A stretch of 23,305 nucleotides of DNA from Flavobacterium psychrophilum (GTDB lineage Bacteria; Bacteroidota; Bacteroidia; Flavobacteriales; Flavobacteriaceae), in NCBI GenBank assembly GCA_943325515.2, contig CALPPS020000037.1, positions 1-23,305 on the forward strand, given 5' to 3'. Every line of letters begins with the position of its first letter. The stretch's first letter is position 1. Below the pieces are notes generated by a model, which saw nothing but the letters and a program-made list of their open reading frames with translations, was not told where the DNA came from and did not search any database. Both the position numbers and the translations under genes were made by a program. Below are positions 8,419 to 17,181 of this stretch, one piece after another.

Positions 8419-11400
8419 ATGAAAACAAAGTTAAATGGATTCTTAACGCTTTTTATAGCGTTATTGGTGCAAATCTCTTTTGCCCAAGACAGGGTTATCT
8501 CTGGTGTTGTATCAGATAATAACGGTTTACCGATCCCAGGTGTAAACGTTATTGTTAAAGGGACAAGATTAGGAACTCAAACAGACATGGATGGAAAATA
8601 TTCCATCAAAGCTACTTCAAATCAGACGCTTGTCTTTAATTTTATTGGCATGAAATCTCAAGAAATTGCGGCTTCATCAATAACAATTAATGTAAAAATG
8701 AAAGATAATGCTGTAGAACTTGAAGGTGTGGTTGTTACCGCTTTTGGTATTAAAAGAAACCCTAAAAAACTTGGATATTCTGTAACCTCAGTAAAATCTG
8801 GTGATATAACCGAAGTTGCTGAACCAGATTTAACAAGAGCTCTATCGGGCAAAGTTGCTGGGGTAAATGTAAATTTTTCTACTGGAGTTGCTGGAGCTGC
8901 GAATCAAATTACAATTAGAGGTGTGAATTCATTAGTTGGAAACACACAACCATTAATTATCGTAGATGGAATTGCTTACAGTAGTGACCAAGTTACTAGT
9001 TCTAGTCAAATTTCAGGTGGCGGAGGTTACGAAAGTGCTTTATCAACATTAGACCCTAACGACATAGCTAGTATTAACGTGCTTAAAAGCACTGCTGCTG
9101 CTGCATTATACGGTTCTAGAGCAATGAATGGAGTAATTGTAATTACTACAAAATCAGGCTCTTCTAAAGCAGGTAAAACTCAAAAGATGAGTGTCAATGT
9201 TGGAATGGGTACTTTTTATGAAAACATCGCTAACTTACCTGATTACCAAAACACTTATGGAGCAGGATCTAATTTCAATTATGCAAATGCCAATGGATCA
9301 TGGGGTCCGCGTTTTGACTCTTTAGCTACAATTCCTACTTGGCCAACTTTATTAGCTGCATTTCCAGACCAATTTGGTTCAACAGTACCTTATGTCGCTA
9401 AACCAAATAATGTGAAAGATTTATTCAGAACAGGTACTGTAACAGATAAAACACTTGGACTAAATTATTCTGGTCAGGACGGTAACTTTAGTGTTACAGT
9501 TTCTGATATGAGGCAAGACGGATATATTCCTTACAACTCCTATGACAGAACATCAATGTCTGCTGGGGGTAATTTCAAATTAAATGACAAATTGACTGCC
9601 GGTGCCAACATGAGTTTTTCTAAAACAAAACAGATTGGAGGATTCTTTGGAGAAAACCAATTCGACGGAGCTTCTTCTTCATTTGCCAGAACATTATTCT
9701 TAGCTAGAAACTGGGATTTAAACTTGCCTTATACTGATCCAGCAACTGGTGGTTCAGTTACACCAAACGGGACTCAGTTTGATCACCCTTTGTGGTCATG
9801 GGAACATGATCAAATTATAACCAAAACAGATCGTATGGTTGCAGGTTTAAATTTAAACTATAAATTTAATGATCATTATTCCGCTTCATACAGAGTTGGT
9901 ATAAACCGCTACATTCTTAATAGAGATGAAATCAGAGATATCGCTTCAAGAGCTAATAATGGTTTAGGGGATTTGAAAAAAGATAATTTCATTAATGAAG
10001 ATATCGAATCAACTTTCTTAATTAATATAGATTATAAATTAACAGACAATTTGAGCCTTTCAGGAATTATTGGAAATAATGTACTACAAAATAATATTTC
10101 AAGAATTGCTAATCAGGGATCTCAATTTGTATTACCTAACATATTTACTTTTGGAAACGTTGTAAACATTAAAAATTTAGTTGATGAGAGCGCACAGAAA
10201 AGAAACGTAGGTGTATTTGGTGATCTAACCTTAAACTACAAGGATTATTTGTTTTTAAATGCTACTGGAAGAAATGACTGGAGTTCATCATTACCCAAAA
10301 AAAACAATTCCTACTTCTATCCATCAGTGAGTGCATCATTTATTGTTACGGATGCATTTAAATTAAAAAGTGATGTACTAACTTTCGCTAAATTAAGAAC
10401 AAGTTTTGCGAGAGTAGGTAGAGACGCTGATGCTGAATTTACAAGGATTGCTTATTTACAAGGAAATGCTTATCATGGCATGCCTGTAATTTCTAATCCA
10501 ACAGCTTTAGGAGATCAATCAGTTCAACCTGAATTCTCTTCTGAGTTTGAGATAGGAACAGATTTAGAGTTTTTTAACAAACGAATTGTTGTTGACTTTA
10601 CAACTTACAACAAAAAAACTACTAACTTGATAACTCCAATTACTGTTCCAACTTCAAGTGGATATCAACAATACAATACTAATGCTGGATCTATTGAAAA
10701 TAAAGGTATCGAATTAGGATTAACTTTAGTGCCAGTTAAAACGACCAATTTTAAATGGACTTTATATACCATGTTTTCAAAAAACAAAAATGAAGTAACT
10801 GAATTAAGTCAAGGATTAGAAAGAATTCAATTAGATGCAAATCAAATTGCTTATGCTATCCCTGGAGAAGCTTTTGGAGTATTCTACGGTACTAAATTTG
10901 CAAGAGATACTAATGGAAACTATTTGATTAATCCTTCTGGCGGTGGAATCATTCAAGATCCTAACTTAGGAATTATTGGAGATCCAAATGCTGATTTTAA
11001 AGTAAGTTTTACCAATACTTTTGTTTATAAAGCTTGGACTCTAAAATCTCAGTTTGACTGGAAACAAGGAGGAGACATTAGTTCGTCTACTATTAATTCA
11101 TTATTAGGTAGAGGAGTTACTAAAGATACTGAAAATAGAGAGAGAACCTTTATAATTCCTGGATATTATGCAACCAATGATGGTACACCTATCTTAGATG
11201 GAGATGGTAATCAAATTCCAAACACTACTCAATTAAGTATGAATGAGTTATATTTCTCCCCTGCTGGTGGTAATACATTTGGTATTAATAGTGTAGACGA
11301 GGCTTCAATCTATGACGGGACTGTGTTCAGACTTAGAGAAGTAAGTTTAACTTATGATGTACCATCCTCTGTATTAAAGAAAACTGCTTTTGGTAAATTA

Positions 11401-11571
11401 AGTTTTAGTTTAATAGGAAGTAACTTGTGGTATTTAGCTCCAAACGTTCCAAAATATACTAACTTCGACCCTGAAACTACGAGTTATGGTTCTACTACTC
11501 TACAAGGAATTGAAACTTCAGCGGCTCCGACTGCAAGAAGATTTGGTTTTAAAGTTAATTTAACATTTTAA
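8419..11571 (+). CDS. SusC/RagA-family TonB-dependent outer-membrane transporter
   Basis: A 1050-residue protein with a signal peptide ending around residue 22 (VQISFA, then QD). Residues about 27-97 form a carboxypeptidase-D-like regulatory domain (ISGVVSDNNGLPIPGVNVIV then GTQTDMDGKYSIKA), typical of SusC proteins. A TonB-box-like stretch (EGVVVTAFG, 102-110) precedes the plug domain (about 120-245) with ALSGKVAGVNV and TIRGVNSL. The rest is a large barrel ending RRFGFKVNLTF. SusC-type proteins import oligomers bound by a SusD lipoprotein using TonB energy. The SusD-like partner starts 11 bp downstream. The substrate cannot be told: there are no degrading enzymes next to it, so glycan, peptide or another ligand all remain possible. 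Confidence 0.93.
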   Translation: MKTKLNGFLTLFIALLVQISFAQDRVISGVVSDNNGLPIPGVNVIVKGTRLGTQTDMDGKYSIKATSNQTLVFNFIGMKSQEIAASSITINVKMKDNAVELEGVVVTAFGIKRNPKKLGYSVTSVKSGDITEVAEPDLTRALSGKVAGVNVNFSTGVAGAANQITIRGVNSLVGNTQPLIIVDGIAYSSDQVTSSSQISGGGGYESALSTLDPNDIASINVLKSTAAAALYGSRAMNGVIVITTKSGSSKAGKTQKMSVNVGMGTFYENIANLPDYQNTYGAGSNFNYANANGSWGPRFDSLATIPTWPTLLAAFPDQFGSTVPYVAKPNNVKDLFRTGTVTDKTLGLNYSGQDGNFSVTVSDMRQDGYIPYNSYDRTSMSAGGNFKLNDKLTAGANMSFSKTKQIGGFFGENQFDGASSSFARTLFLARNWDLNLPYTDPATGGSVTPNGTQFDHPLWSWEHDQIITKTDRMVAGLNLNYKFNDHYSASYRVGINRYILNRDEIRDIASRANNGLGDLKKDNFINEDIESTFLINIDYKLTDNLSLSGIIGNNVLQNNISRIANQGSQFVLPNIFTFGNVVNIKNLVDESAQKRNVGVFGDLTLNYKDYLFLNATGRNDWSSSLPKKNNSYFYPSVSASFIVTDAFKLKSDVLTFAKLRTSFARVGRDADAEFTRIAYLQGNAYHGMPVISNPTALGDQSVQPEFSSEFEIGTDLEFFNKRIVVDFTTYNKKTTNLITPITVPTSSGYQQYNTNAGSIENKGIELGLTLVPVKTTNFKWTLYTMFSKNKNEVTELSQGLERIQLDANQIAYAIPGEAFGVFYGTKFARDTNGNYLINPSGGGIIQDPNLGIIGDPNADFKVSFTNTFVYKAWTLKSQFDWKQGGDISSSTINSLLGRGVTKDTENRERTFIIPGYYATNDGTPILDGDGNQIPNTTQLSMNELYFSPAGGNTFGINSVDEASIYDGTVFRLREVSLTYDVPSSVLKKTAFGKLSFSLIGSNLWYLAPNVPKYTNFDPETTSYGSTTLQGIETSAAPTARRFGFKVNLTF

Positions 11572-11582
11572 TAATTATAAAA

Positions 11583-13298
11583 ATGAAACTCATTAATAAA
11601 ATAAGAAACAATAAGGCCATTGTAATTTTATCTTTATGTTCAACCTTTATTCTAAGTTGCAGTGATTATTTAGATGTTGACAAAGATACTGATTACCCTA
11701 CGACAGCACCGTTAAACCTATTACTTACCAATGTAGAAATAAATACTGCATTATTAGGAGATTTTAACAACAATACTGGTCGTCTACTCTCTACATACAC
11801 TCATCAAATGACTTCAAGAGAAGAAGAAGATCAATATGGTATTAAAGTTGGTAATATCAGCATGAATAATGATTGGGATGCTATATATTTAGCCTTAACT
11901 GATATTGAAACTATAATCAAAAAAGGTACTGATACTGACAACATGGTTTATGTTGGTATCGCACAAATGCAAAAAGCCTATATTTTGTCCTATGCGGTAG
12001 ATTTATGGGGTGATGTACCCTATAGCGAAGCCACTCAATTAGCTACTTCGGGCATCATTAATCCTAAATTTGACAATCAAAAGGAAATTTATTCTCAAGT
12101 ATTTGCATTAATAGAAACTGCAAAAGTTAATTTAGCAAGTAATTCTGGGACTGAAATACCTAGCGATGATGATTTATATTATGGTGGAGACACTGATAAA
12201 TGGATAAAATTTGCTAATACTTTCAAACTGAAATTATACAATCAAACACGTTTAATAACTGATTTTGATCAAGCTGGTTTTGATGCTTTAATTGCTGAAA
12301 ACAATTTTTTCACATCAAATGCAGATGATTTTCAATTTAATCATTATGATGTAATTTCTCCCTCTAACGAAAGAAATCAATTATTTGTTGAGGCCTATCA
12401 AAGTACTCAATTTGGATCGTATCAAAGTCCGTGGTTCTATGAAATCTTGAAAGGTGTTAATCCAAACATTCTTAGTGGAAATCCTGACCCAAGAATGCCA
12501 TATTACTTTTACAATCAGTTAAAAGCTGGAGAATTCCCGCCAGACCAAGGAAACGTAACAACTGGTAACCCAGGAGCTGATTATTGGGATAAGTCTACAG
12601 GATTCTTTAGTATTAGATTTGGAAGTACTGGACCAGACCGAGATAAAAGTGCTGAAAACTCTTATACCTACCCTGGTATTTTTACTTCAGGAGGAAGATA
12701 CGATGATGGACTAGGAGGATCAGTTTCTACTTTAGACACTGGTTTTAGTGGAAAAGGAAAAGCCCCACACCGTATTTTAACTTACGATGAATTTTTATAC
12801 ATTCAAGCTGAGTTAATTCATGTTGGAAAATTAAGTGGTGATGAGGCAACTAAACTACAAGAAGCAATTACGGCAAGTTTTGCTAAAGTAGATCAAGTTG
12901 TTGCTAATAGTGGTACTACTCAAACTGTGCCAGTATTATCAGGAACTGGAGCCGTTACCACTTATATTGATAATGTAATTACTGAGTTCAATGCGGCTTC
13001 TTCAAGTAAGAAATTGGAAATCATCATGACTCAAAAATGGATTGGTACCTTTGGGGACCCAATGGATCAATACACAGACTACAGAAGAACTGGATATCCT
13101 GTTTTAGCAAATCCACTAGGAACTTCTCCTGAATATCAATTAGATAATGCAGATGGATTCCCAATAGAGGATTCTCAAACGGTACAAAACAATCCATTCC
13201 AAGTATCATTTTATTGGCCACAATCAGAATTGAATTCTAATGCAAATGCACCGGCACAAAAAAATCCGGCTACGTATAAAATATTTTGGGATAATTAA
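11583..13298 (+). CDS. SusD/RagB-like surface nutrient-binding lipoprotein
   Basis: A 571-residue lipoprotein. The signal peptide ends in the lipobox LSC with Cys26 as lipid anchor (FILSCSDYLDV). The segment AYILSYAVDLWGDVPYSEA at residues 132-150 is the hallmark of SusD proteins, resembling the SusD-like 2 subgroup. The C-terminal part includes ITASFAKVDQVV, KLEIIMTQKWIG and YPQSE-like stretches (here FYWPQSELNSN), also usual in this subgroup. SusD proteins act as a lid over the SusC barrel and hand over the ligand. It lies 11 bp after the SusC-like gene and 7 bp before the third lipoprotein gene, so all three are surely one operon. Confidence 0.92.
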   Translation: MKLINKIRNNKAIVILSLCSTFILSCSDYLDVDKDTDYPTTAPLNLLLTNVEINTALLGDFNNNTGRLLSTYTHQMTSREEEDQYGIKVGNISMNNDWDAIYLALTDIETIIKKGTDTDNMVYVGIAQMQKAYILSYAVDLWGDVPYSEATQLATSGIINPKFDNQKEIYSQVFALIETAKVNLASNSGTEIPSDDDLYYGGDTDKWIKFANTFKLKLYNQTRLITDFDQAGFDALIAENNFFTSNADDFQFNHYDVISPSNERNQLFVEAYQSTQFGSYQSPWFYEILKGVNPNILSGNPDPRMPYYFYNQLKAGEFPPDQGNVTTGNPGADYWDKSTGFFSIRFGSTGPDRDKSAENSYTYPGIFTSGGRYDDGLGGSVSTLDTGFSGKGKAPHRILTYDEFLYIQAELIHVGKLSGDEATKLQEAITASFAKVDQVVANSGTTQTVPVLSGTGAVTTYIDNVITEFNAASSSKKLEIIMTQKWIGTFGDPMDQYTDYRRTGYPVLANPLGTSPEYQLDNADGFPIEDSQTVQNNPFQVSFYWPQSELNSNANAPAQKNPATYKIFWDN

Positions 13299-13305
13299 TA
13301 AATAA

Positions 13306-14217
13306 ATGAAAATGAAAAAAATGAAATTAATCTTAGCTTCTTTGTTTCTGGTGATGTTTGTGACATCATGCAGTAAAGATGGTGGTGATTCTGTTGTTGA
13401 AACAGCTAATGGTGCCACACCAAACATTCAAAAAGTAGCAGGTAGTGATGCATTCATTAATCTAGTATCTGTTAATGACAACACGCCTATCGACTTAAGC
13501 TTTACAATCGATATTGGATTTGGTGATGTAGAATCTGCAAATATTGTACTGTTCTATTTCAAAGGAAATAATGTATATAAAGCAATTTTTACTACAAATG
13601 TAACAGTATTTCCATCTAGTTTTAGTATTTCACAAAATGATATTTATAATGCATTTAATGAAATCAATAGTCCATCAGATATTGAAGTAGGTGATGTATT
13701 AAAAATTACAGCTGAACTTAAATTGAAAAATGGATCCATTATAAAAATTCTTAATGATAATGGTTCTGCAAATTATGGTGCTGACATTGCTAATTCAAAT
13801 TTATTTAAAGTAGTACAGTCTTACAATGTTTCATGTCCTTCAGAATTAGCTGGTGTATATGAGTATACAACAACAAATTCAAGTGCGCCTACTGGTGAAT
13901 CTTCAGTCGGTCCAGATACTGGAACTGTAGAGTTTACAGATTTAGGAGGTGGAGTTTACGAAATTTCAGACGCTTCTTTTGGTGGATGGATAGGACTTTA
14001 CGGACCAGGAAGTTCGGCTACAGGAGTAACATTAACTGATATTTGCAATAAAATTTCATACACTGGAACAGATCAATATGGTGAAATTTTTACATTTAGC
14101 AATCTAGTTATAAATGGCAACCAAATGTCTTTTCACTGGGAAAATGATTATGGTGAATATGGTGATACAACATTAACTAGAACTGATGGTACTAGCTGGC
14201 CAGCACTCTATTTATAA
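13306..14217 (+). CDS. Putative surface lipoprotein of the Sus-like operon, function unknown
   Basis: A 303-residue lipoprotein with signal peptide and lipobox TSC (Cys22; VMFVTSCSKDGG). I do not recognise a named family. After the lipid anchor the protein seems to have two parts: a beta-rich region of about residues 40-170, and a compact C-terminal region of about 178-303 rich in Gly, Tyr and Trp. Two further cysteines, 177 and 247, flank the second region and could form a disulfide. By position, third after SusC and SusD, it may play the role of SusE/SusF-type ligand-binding lipoproteins, but this is inference from context. Three in-frame ATGs lie at 13306, 13312 and 13321; the first is used here, and all keep the signal peptide. 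A terminator follows 16 bp after the stop. Confidence 0.8.
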   Translation: MKMKKMKLILASLFLVMFVTSCSKDGGDSVVETANGATPNIQKVAGSDAFINLVSVNDNTPIDLSFTIDIGFGDVESANIVLFYFKGNNVYKAIFTTNVTVFPSSFSISQNDIYNAFNEINSPSDIEVGDVLKITAELKLKNGSIIKILNDNGSANYGADIANSNLFKVVQSYNVSCPSELAGVYEYTTTNSSAPTGESSVGPDTGTVEFTDLGGGVYEISDASFGGWIGLYGPGSSATGVTLTDICNKISYTGTDQYGEIFTFSNLVINGNQMSFHWENDYGEYGDTTLTRTDGTSWPALYL

Positions 14218-14233
14218 TATTTTTCAAAATACT

Positions 14234-14263
14234 AAACCACCAGTTTTCACTGGTGGTTTTTTT
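14234..14263 (+). terminator. Rho-independent terminator of the SusC/SusD-like operon
   Basis: A perfect 10-bp inverted repeat, aaaccaccag (14234-14243) and ctggtggttt (14250-14259), with the 6-nt loop ttttca. It is followed by a run of T (14257-14263). It starts 16 bp after the stop of the third lipoprotein gene. The T run is directly followed by the promoter box of rlmB. Confidence 0.93.
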
Positions 14264-14264
14264 A

Positions 14265-14272
14265 TATCTTTG
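14265..14272 (+). promoter_or_regulatory. Promoter -7 box of rlmB
   Basis: TATCTTTG matches TAnnTTTG exactly and ends 4 bp before the ATG at 14277. No TTG is found at the expected distance upstream, because that stretch is the terminator stem. If used, transcription would begin at or within a few bases of the start codon, giving a leaderless or nearly leaderless mRNA. Confidence 0.55.
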
Positions 14273-14276
14273 CGCT

Positions 14277-15011
14277 ATGGAAAAAGAAAACCAAATTTTT
14301 GGTATTAGAGCGATTATAGAAGCTATAAACGCAGGAAAAGAAATTGACAAAGTATTTATTCAAAGCGATACGCAAAGCGAATTGATGCAGGAATTGATGA
14401 AAGCAATGAAAAAAAACAGCATCAATTTTTCCTATGTTCCTGTTGAAAAACTAAACCGATTAACCCCCAACAATCACCAAGGTGCGGTGGCAACCATTGC
14501 ACCCATTTCTTTTGTAAAACTTGAAAATTTGGTTGACAGTGTTGTAGCAAGTGGCAAAAACCCATTATTCCTAATACTAGACCAATTAAGTGACGCCCGT
14601 AATTTTGGCGCCATCATTAGAACGGCTGAATGCACTGGTGTTGATGGGATCATTGTTCAAAAAACAGGTGCAGCACCAGTGAATGGCGATACCGTTAAAA
14701 CATCTGCCGGAGCGGTTTTCAATGTACCCATCTGTAAAGTAGATCACATAAAAGATGCTATCTTTTATCTTCAAGGAAGCGGAATAAAAACCATTGCTGC
14801 CACTGAAAAAACGGATCAAAATATTTATGACATTTCCCTTAATGAACCAGTTGCTATTATCATGGGAAGTGAAGACAGAGGCATTAATCCTTCTGTTTTG
14901 AAAATTGTAGATGAAAAAGCTAAGTTACCCATGTTTGGAACAATTGGTTCACTGAATGTATCTGTAGCTTGTGGTGCTTTTCTTTATGAAACCGTTCGCC
15001 AAAGAAATTAA
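14277..15011 (+). CDS. rlmB: 23S rRNA (guanosine-2'-O-)-methyltransferase RlmB-like, SpoU/TrmH family
   Basis: A 244-residue SPOUT methyltransferase. A short N-terminal substrate-binding domain (IFGIRAIIEAI, residues 7-17) is followed by the three SpoU motifs: LSDARNFGAIIRTA at 104-117 with Asn109 and Arg115, IIMGSEDRGI at 194-203, and LPMFGTIGSLNVSVACG at 217-233. The family uses S-adenosylmethionine bound in a trefoil knot. RlmB methylates G2251 of 23S rRNA in E. coli; other SpoU family members act on tRNA, so the exact target is inferred. The start is ATG 14277. An upstream in-frame GTG at 14253 lies inside the terminator stem and is rejected. The gene has its own promoter box and ends 16 bp from the convergent rhomboid gene. 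Confidence 0.9.
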   Translation: MEKENQIFGIRAIIEAINAGKEIDKVFIQSDTQSELMQELMKAMKKNSINFSYVPVEKLNRLTPNNHQGAVATIAPISFVKLENLVDSVVASGKNPLFLILDQLSDARNFGAIIRTAECTGVDGIIVQKTGAAPVNGDTVKTSAGAVFNVPICKVDHIKDAIFYLQGSGIKTIAATEKTDQNIYDISLNEPVAIIMGSEDRGINPSVLKIVDEKAKLPMFGTIGSLNVSVACGAFLYETVRQRN

Positions 15012-15027
15012 TTTTAAGATTTGAGAA

Positions 15028-15777
15028 TTATTCAACTTCTTTATTCTCTTTAAAATCATAAATATAATTTATCCCTGTCGAAGAATTTTCAACCTCTTCC
15101 TCCTCTTTGGGTGTATTAACAAAGTTACCGTTTTCATCAAAATGTTTCACAAAAGCATCTTCTTCAGGATTGAAATCGGGTCTTTCCCACGGGTATTGAA
15201 TTGCTTTTTTATAATCAGGTGTTTTAAAATAGGAAGCAAAAGCAAATCCTGTAATCAATCCTGATAAATGTCCTTCCCAAGATATATGGTTATCAACCTG
15301 AGGAAAAACATACCAAATCATTCCACCATAAATCATAACTACGGTTAATGATAAAGCCATCAATCTATAATATTGTGTCATCATTCCTTTAAAGAAAATA
15401 AAAGAGACTAATACATATATCAAACTACTAGCACCAATATGAAATGAATTTCTACCAATAATCCATGTAATTAATCCAGATAATAAAATACCGAAATACA
15501 AAATCTTTAATGAAATGTCACGATAAAAATAAATTAAAGCTATAGTAAGAATAAAAAGTGGAAAAGAATTATTTGCAATATGATTTAAATCGCCATGAAG
15601 AAAAGGACTAAAAATGATACCTTGCAATCCCGAAAACCTTCTTGGCAATATTCCGTGTGATGATAAATCAATATTGAAAATGTTCTCAAAAAAAAATATG
15701 AACCAAATTAGAATAAGCAAAAAAGAAGGAACAATCCAAACCGATGGCGTAAACTTAAAATGATGATAATCGTTCAT
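15028..15777 (-). CDS. Rhomboid-family intramembrane serine protease
   Basis: A 249-residue membrane protein with about six hydrophobic segments between residues 12 and 182. The rhomboid features are present: HxxxN (His66 to Asn70 in LNHIANN), the catalytic serine motif GASS (Ser117) and the catalytic histidine His170 in WEGHLSGLITG. Rhomboids cut single-pass membrane proteins inside the membrane through a Ser-His dyad. After the last membrane segment there is a hydrophilic, strongly acidic tail (about 185-249, with EEEEVE near 226-230) that is predicted to be in the cytoplasm or disordered. The gene is divergent from rarA and convergent with rlmB. The substrate is unknown. Confidence 0.88.
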   Translation of the reverse strand: MNDYHHFKFTPSVWIVPSFLLILIWFIFFFENIFNIDLSSHGILPRRFSGLQGIIFSPFLHGDLNHIANNSFPLFILTIALIYFYRDISLKILYFGILLSGLITWIIGRNSFHIGASSLIYVLVSFIFFKGMMTQYYRLMALSLTVVMIYGGMIWYVFPQVDNHISWEGHLSGLITGFAFASYFKTPDYKKAIQYPWERPDFNPEEDAFVKHFDENGNFVNTPKEEEEVENSSTGINYIYDFKENKEVE

Positions 15778-15808
15778 TATATTGCTTTAAAAACTTTTCA
15801 ATAGAATT

Positions 15809-15816
15809 CAAAGATA
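15809..15816 (-). promoter_or_regulatory. Candidate promoter -7 box of the rhomboid gene
   Basis: Read on the minus strand this is TATCTTTG, an exact match to TAnnTTTG. It lies about 31 bp before the rhomboid ATG (15775-15777). No TTG is found 17-23 bp upstream, so only half of the consensus is met. Confidence 0.5.
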
Positions 15817-15867
15817 AAGCCAAATATTATTTAATGCTATTTTGGCAGAAATCTTTACTTTTACAAT

Positions 15868-17145
15868 ATGGAAGCACCACTTGCAGAACGCATAAGACCA
15901 CAACGATTAGAGGAGTATATTAGCCAATTGCATTTGGTGGGAAACAATGGTTCGTTGACACAACAAATTGCCCGAGGTGTTATTCCATCCATAATTTTTT
16001 GGGGGGCGCCTGGCACGGGAAAAACAACTTTAGCTCAAATTATTGCCAAACAAAGTAATCGCCCTTTTTATGAATTGAGCGCGATAAATAGTGGTGTAAA
16101 GGATATTCGCGATGTGATAGAAAAAGCGAAACAAAGTGGTGGTTTATTCACGGCCAAAAATCCAATTCTTTTTATTGATGAGATTCATCGTTTCAGCAAA
16201 TCGCAACAAGATTCACTTCTGGCAGCGGTAGAAAAAGGTTGGGTTACATTAATAGGCGCTACTACCGAAAATCCAAGTTTTGAAGTCATTCCAGCACTCT
16301 TGTCACGTTGTCAGGTGTATATTTTAAATCCTTTTTCTAAAGAAGATTTATTGGCCTTGTTACAACGAGCCATTAAGGAAGACAAAATCATTTCTTCTAA
16401 AAAAATAAAACTAAAGGAAACCGAAGCCCTACTCCGTCTTTCGGGTGGCGATGGACGCAAACTCTTAAATATTTTTGAACTCGTTGTAAATGCAAGCCCT
16501 GAAGGTCAAATTGTGATCACAAATCAAAAAGTTTTAGAATTGGTTCAGCAAAACACGGTACTTTATGACAAAACGGGGGAACAACATTATGATATTGTTT
16601 CAGCATTTATAAAATCCATTCGTGGCAGCGACCCAAATGGGGCGGTGTATTGGTTGGCAAGAATGATTGAAGGTGGTGAAGATGTAAAATTCATTGCAAG
16701 ACGTATGTTAATTTTGTCTAGTGAAGATATTGGAAATGCTAATCCAACTGCATTTATTATGGCTAATAACACGTTTCAAGCGGTTTCCATTATTGGTTAT
16801 CCTGAAAGCAGAATACTATTAAGCCAATGTGCTGTTTATTTAGCAACTTCTCCCAAAAGTAATGCAAGTTATATGGCCATTGGAGAAGCTCAAGCCTTGG
16901 TAAAACAATCAGGTGATTTATCAGTACCTATCCATTTGCGTAATGCTCCTACTAAACTTATGAGAGAATTAGGTTATGGAGAAGCATACCAATATTCCCA
17001 TAATTATGCTAATAATTTTTCAGAACAAGAATATCTTCCAGATGAAATTAAAAATACTGCCTTTTATAAACCTGGAAATAATGCTCGGGAAAACGAAATC
17101 CGCACCTTCTTAAAAAATAGATGGAAAGATAAATATGGATATTGA
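15868..17145 (+). CDS. rarA: Replication-associated recombination protein A (AAA+ ATPase)
   Basis: A 425-residue AAA+ ATPase of the RarA/MgsA/WRNIP1 family, which acts at stalled replication forks and is related to clamp-loader subunits. The N-terminus [20 protein letters not shown] is typical. The Walker A motif GAPGTGKTT is at 46-54, Walker [10 protein letters not shown] at 101-109, sensor 1 ATTENPSF at 131-138, and the arginine finger Arg147 in LLSRCQVY. The C-terminal helical and tetramerisation part includes [20 protein letters not shown] and [13 protein letters not shown]. The length is normal. The start ATG lies 4 bp after TACTTTTA (15856-15863), a one-mismatch -7 box, so its leader may also be very short. 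It is convergent with the hypothetical gene downstream (36 bp gap). Confidence 0.95.
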   Translation: MEAPLAERIRPQRLEEYISQLHLVGNNGSLTQQIARGVIPSIIFWGAPGTGKTTLAQIIAKQSNRPFYELSAINSGVKDIRDVIEKAKQSGGLFTAKNPILFIDEIHRFSKSQQDSLLAAVEKGWVTLIGATTENPSFEVIPALLSRCQVYILNPFSKEDLLALLQRAIKEDKIISSKKIKLKETEALLRLSGGDGRKLLNIFELVVNASPEGQIVITNQKVLELVQQNTVLYDKTGEQHYDIVSAFIKSIRGSDPNGAVYWLARMIEGGEDVKFIARRMLILSSEDIGNANPTAFIMANNTFQAVSIIGYPESRILLSQCAVYLATSPKSNASYMAIGEAQALVKQSGDLSVPIHLRNAPTKLMRELGYGEAYQYSHNYANNFSEQEYLPDEIKNTAFYKPGNNARENEIRTFLKNRWKDKYGY

Positions 17146-17181
17146 AACTACTATAAGCGTCGTTTGATAGCTAAATTAGAA

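Noticed and set aside
14253..14276. An upstream in-frame GTG that would extend rlmB by 8 residues
   Set aside because: It lies inside the stem of a strong terminator and before the promoter box; the ATG at 14277 gives the normal N-terminus.
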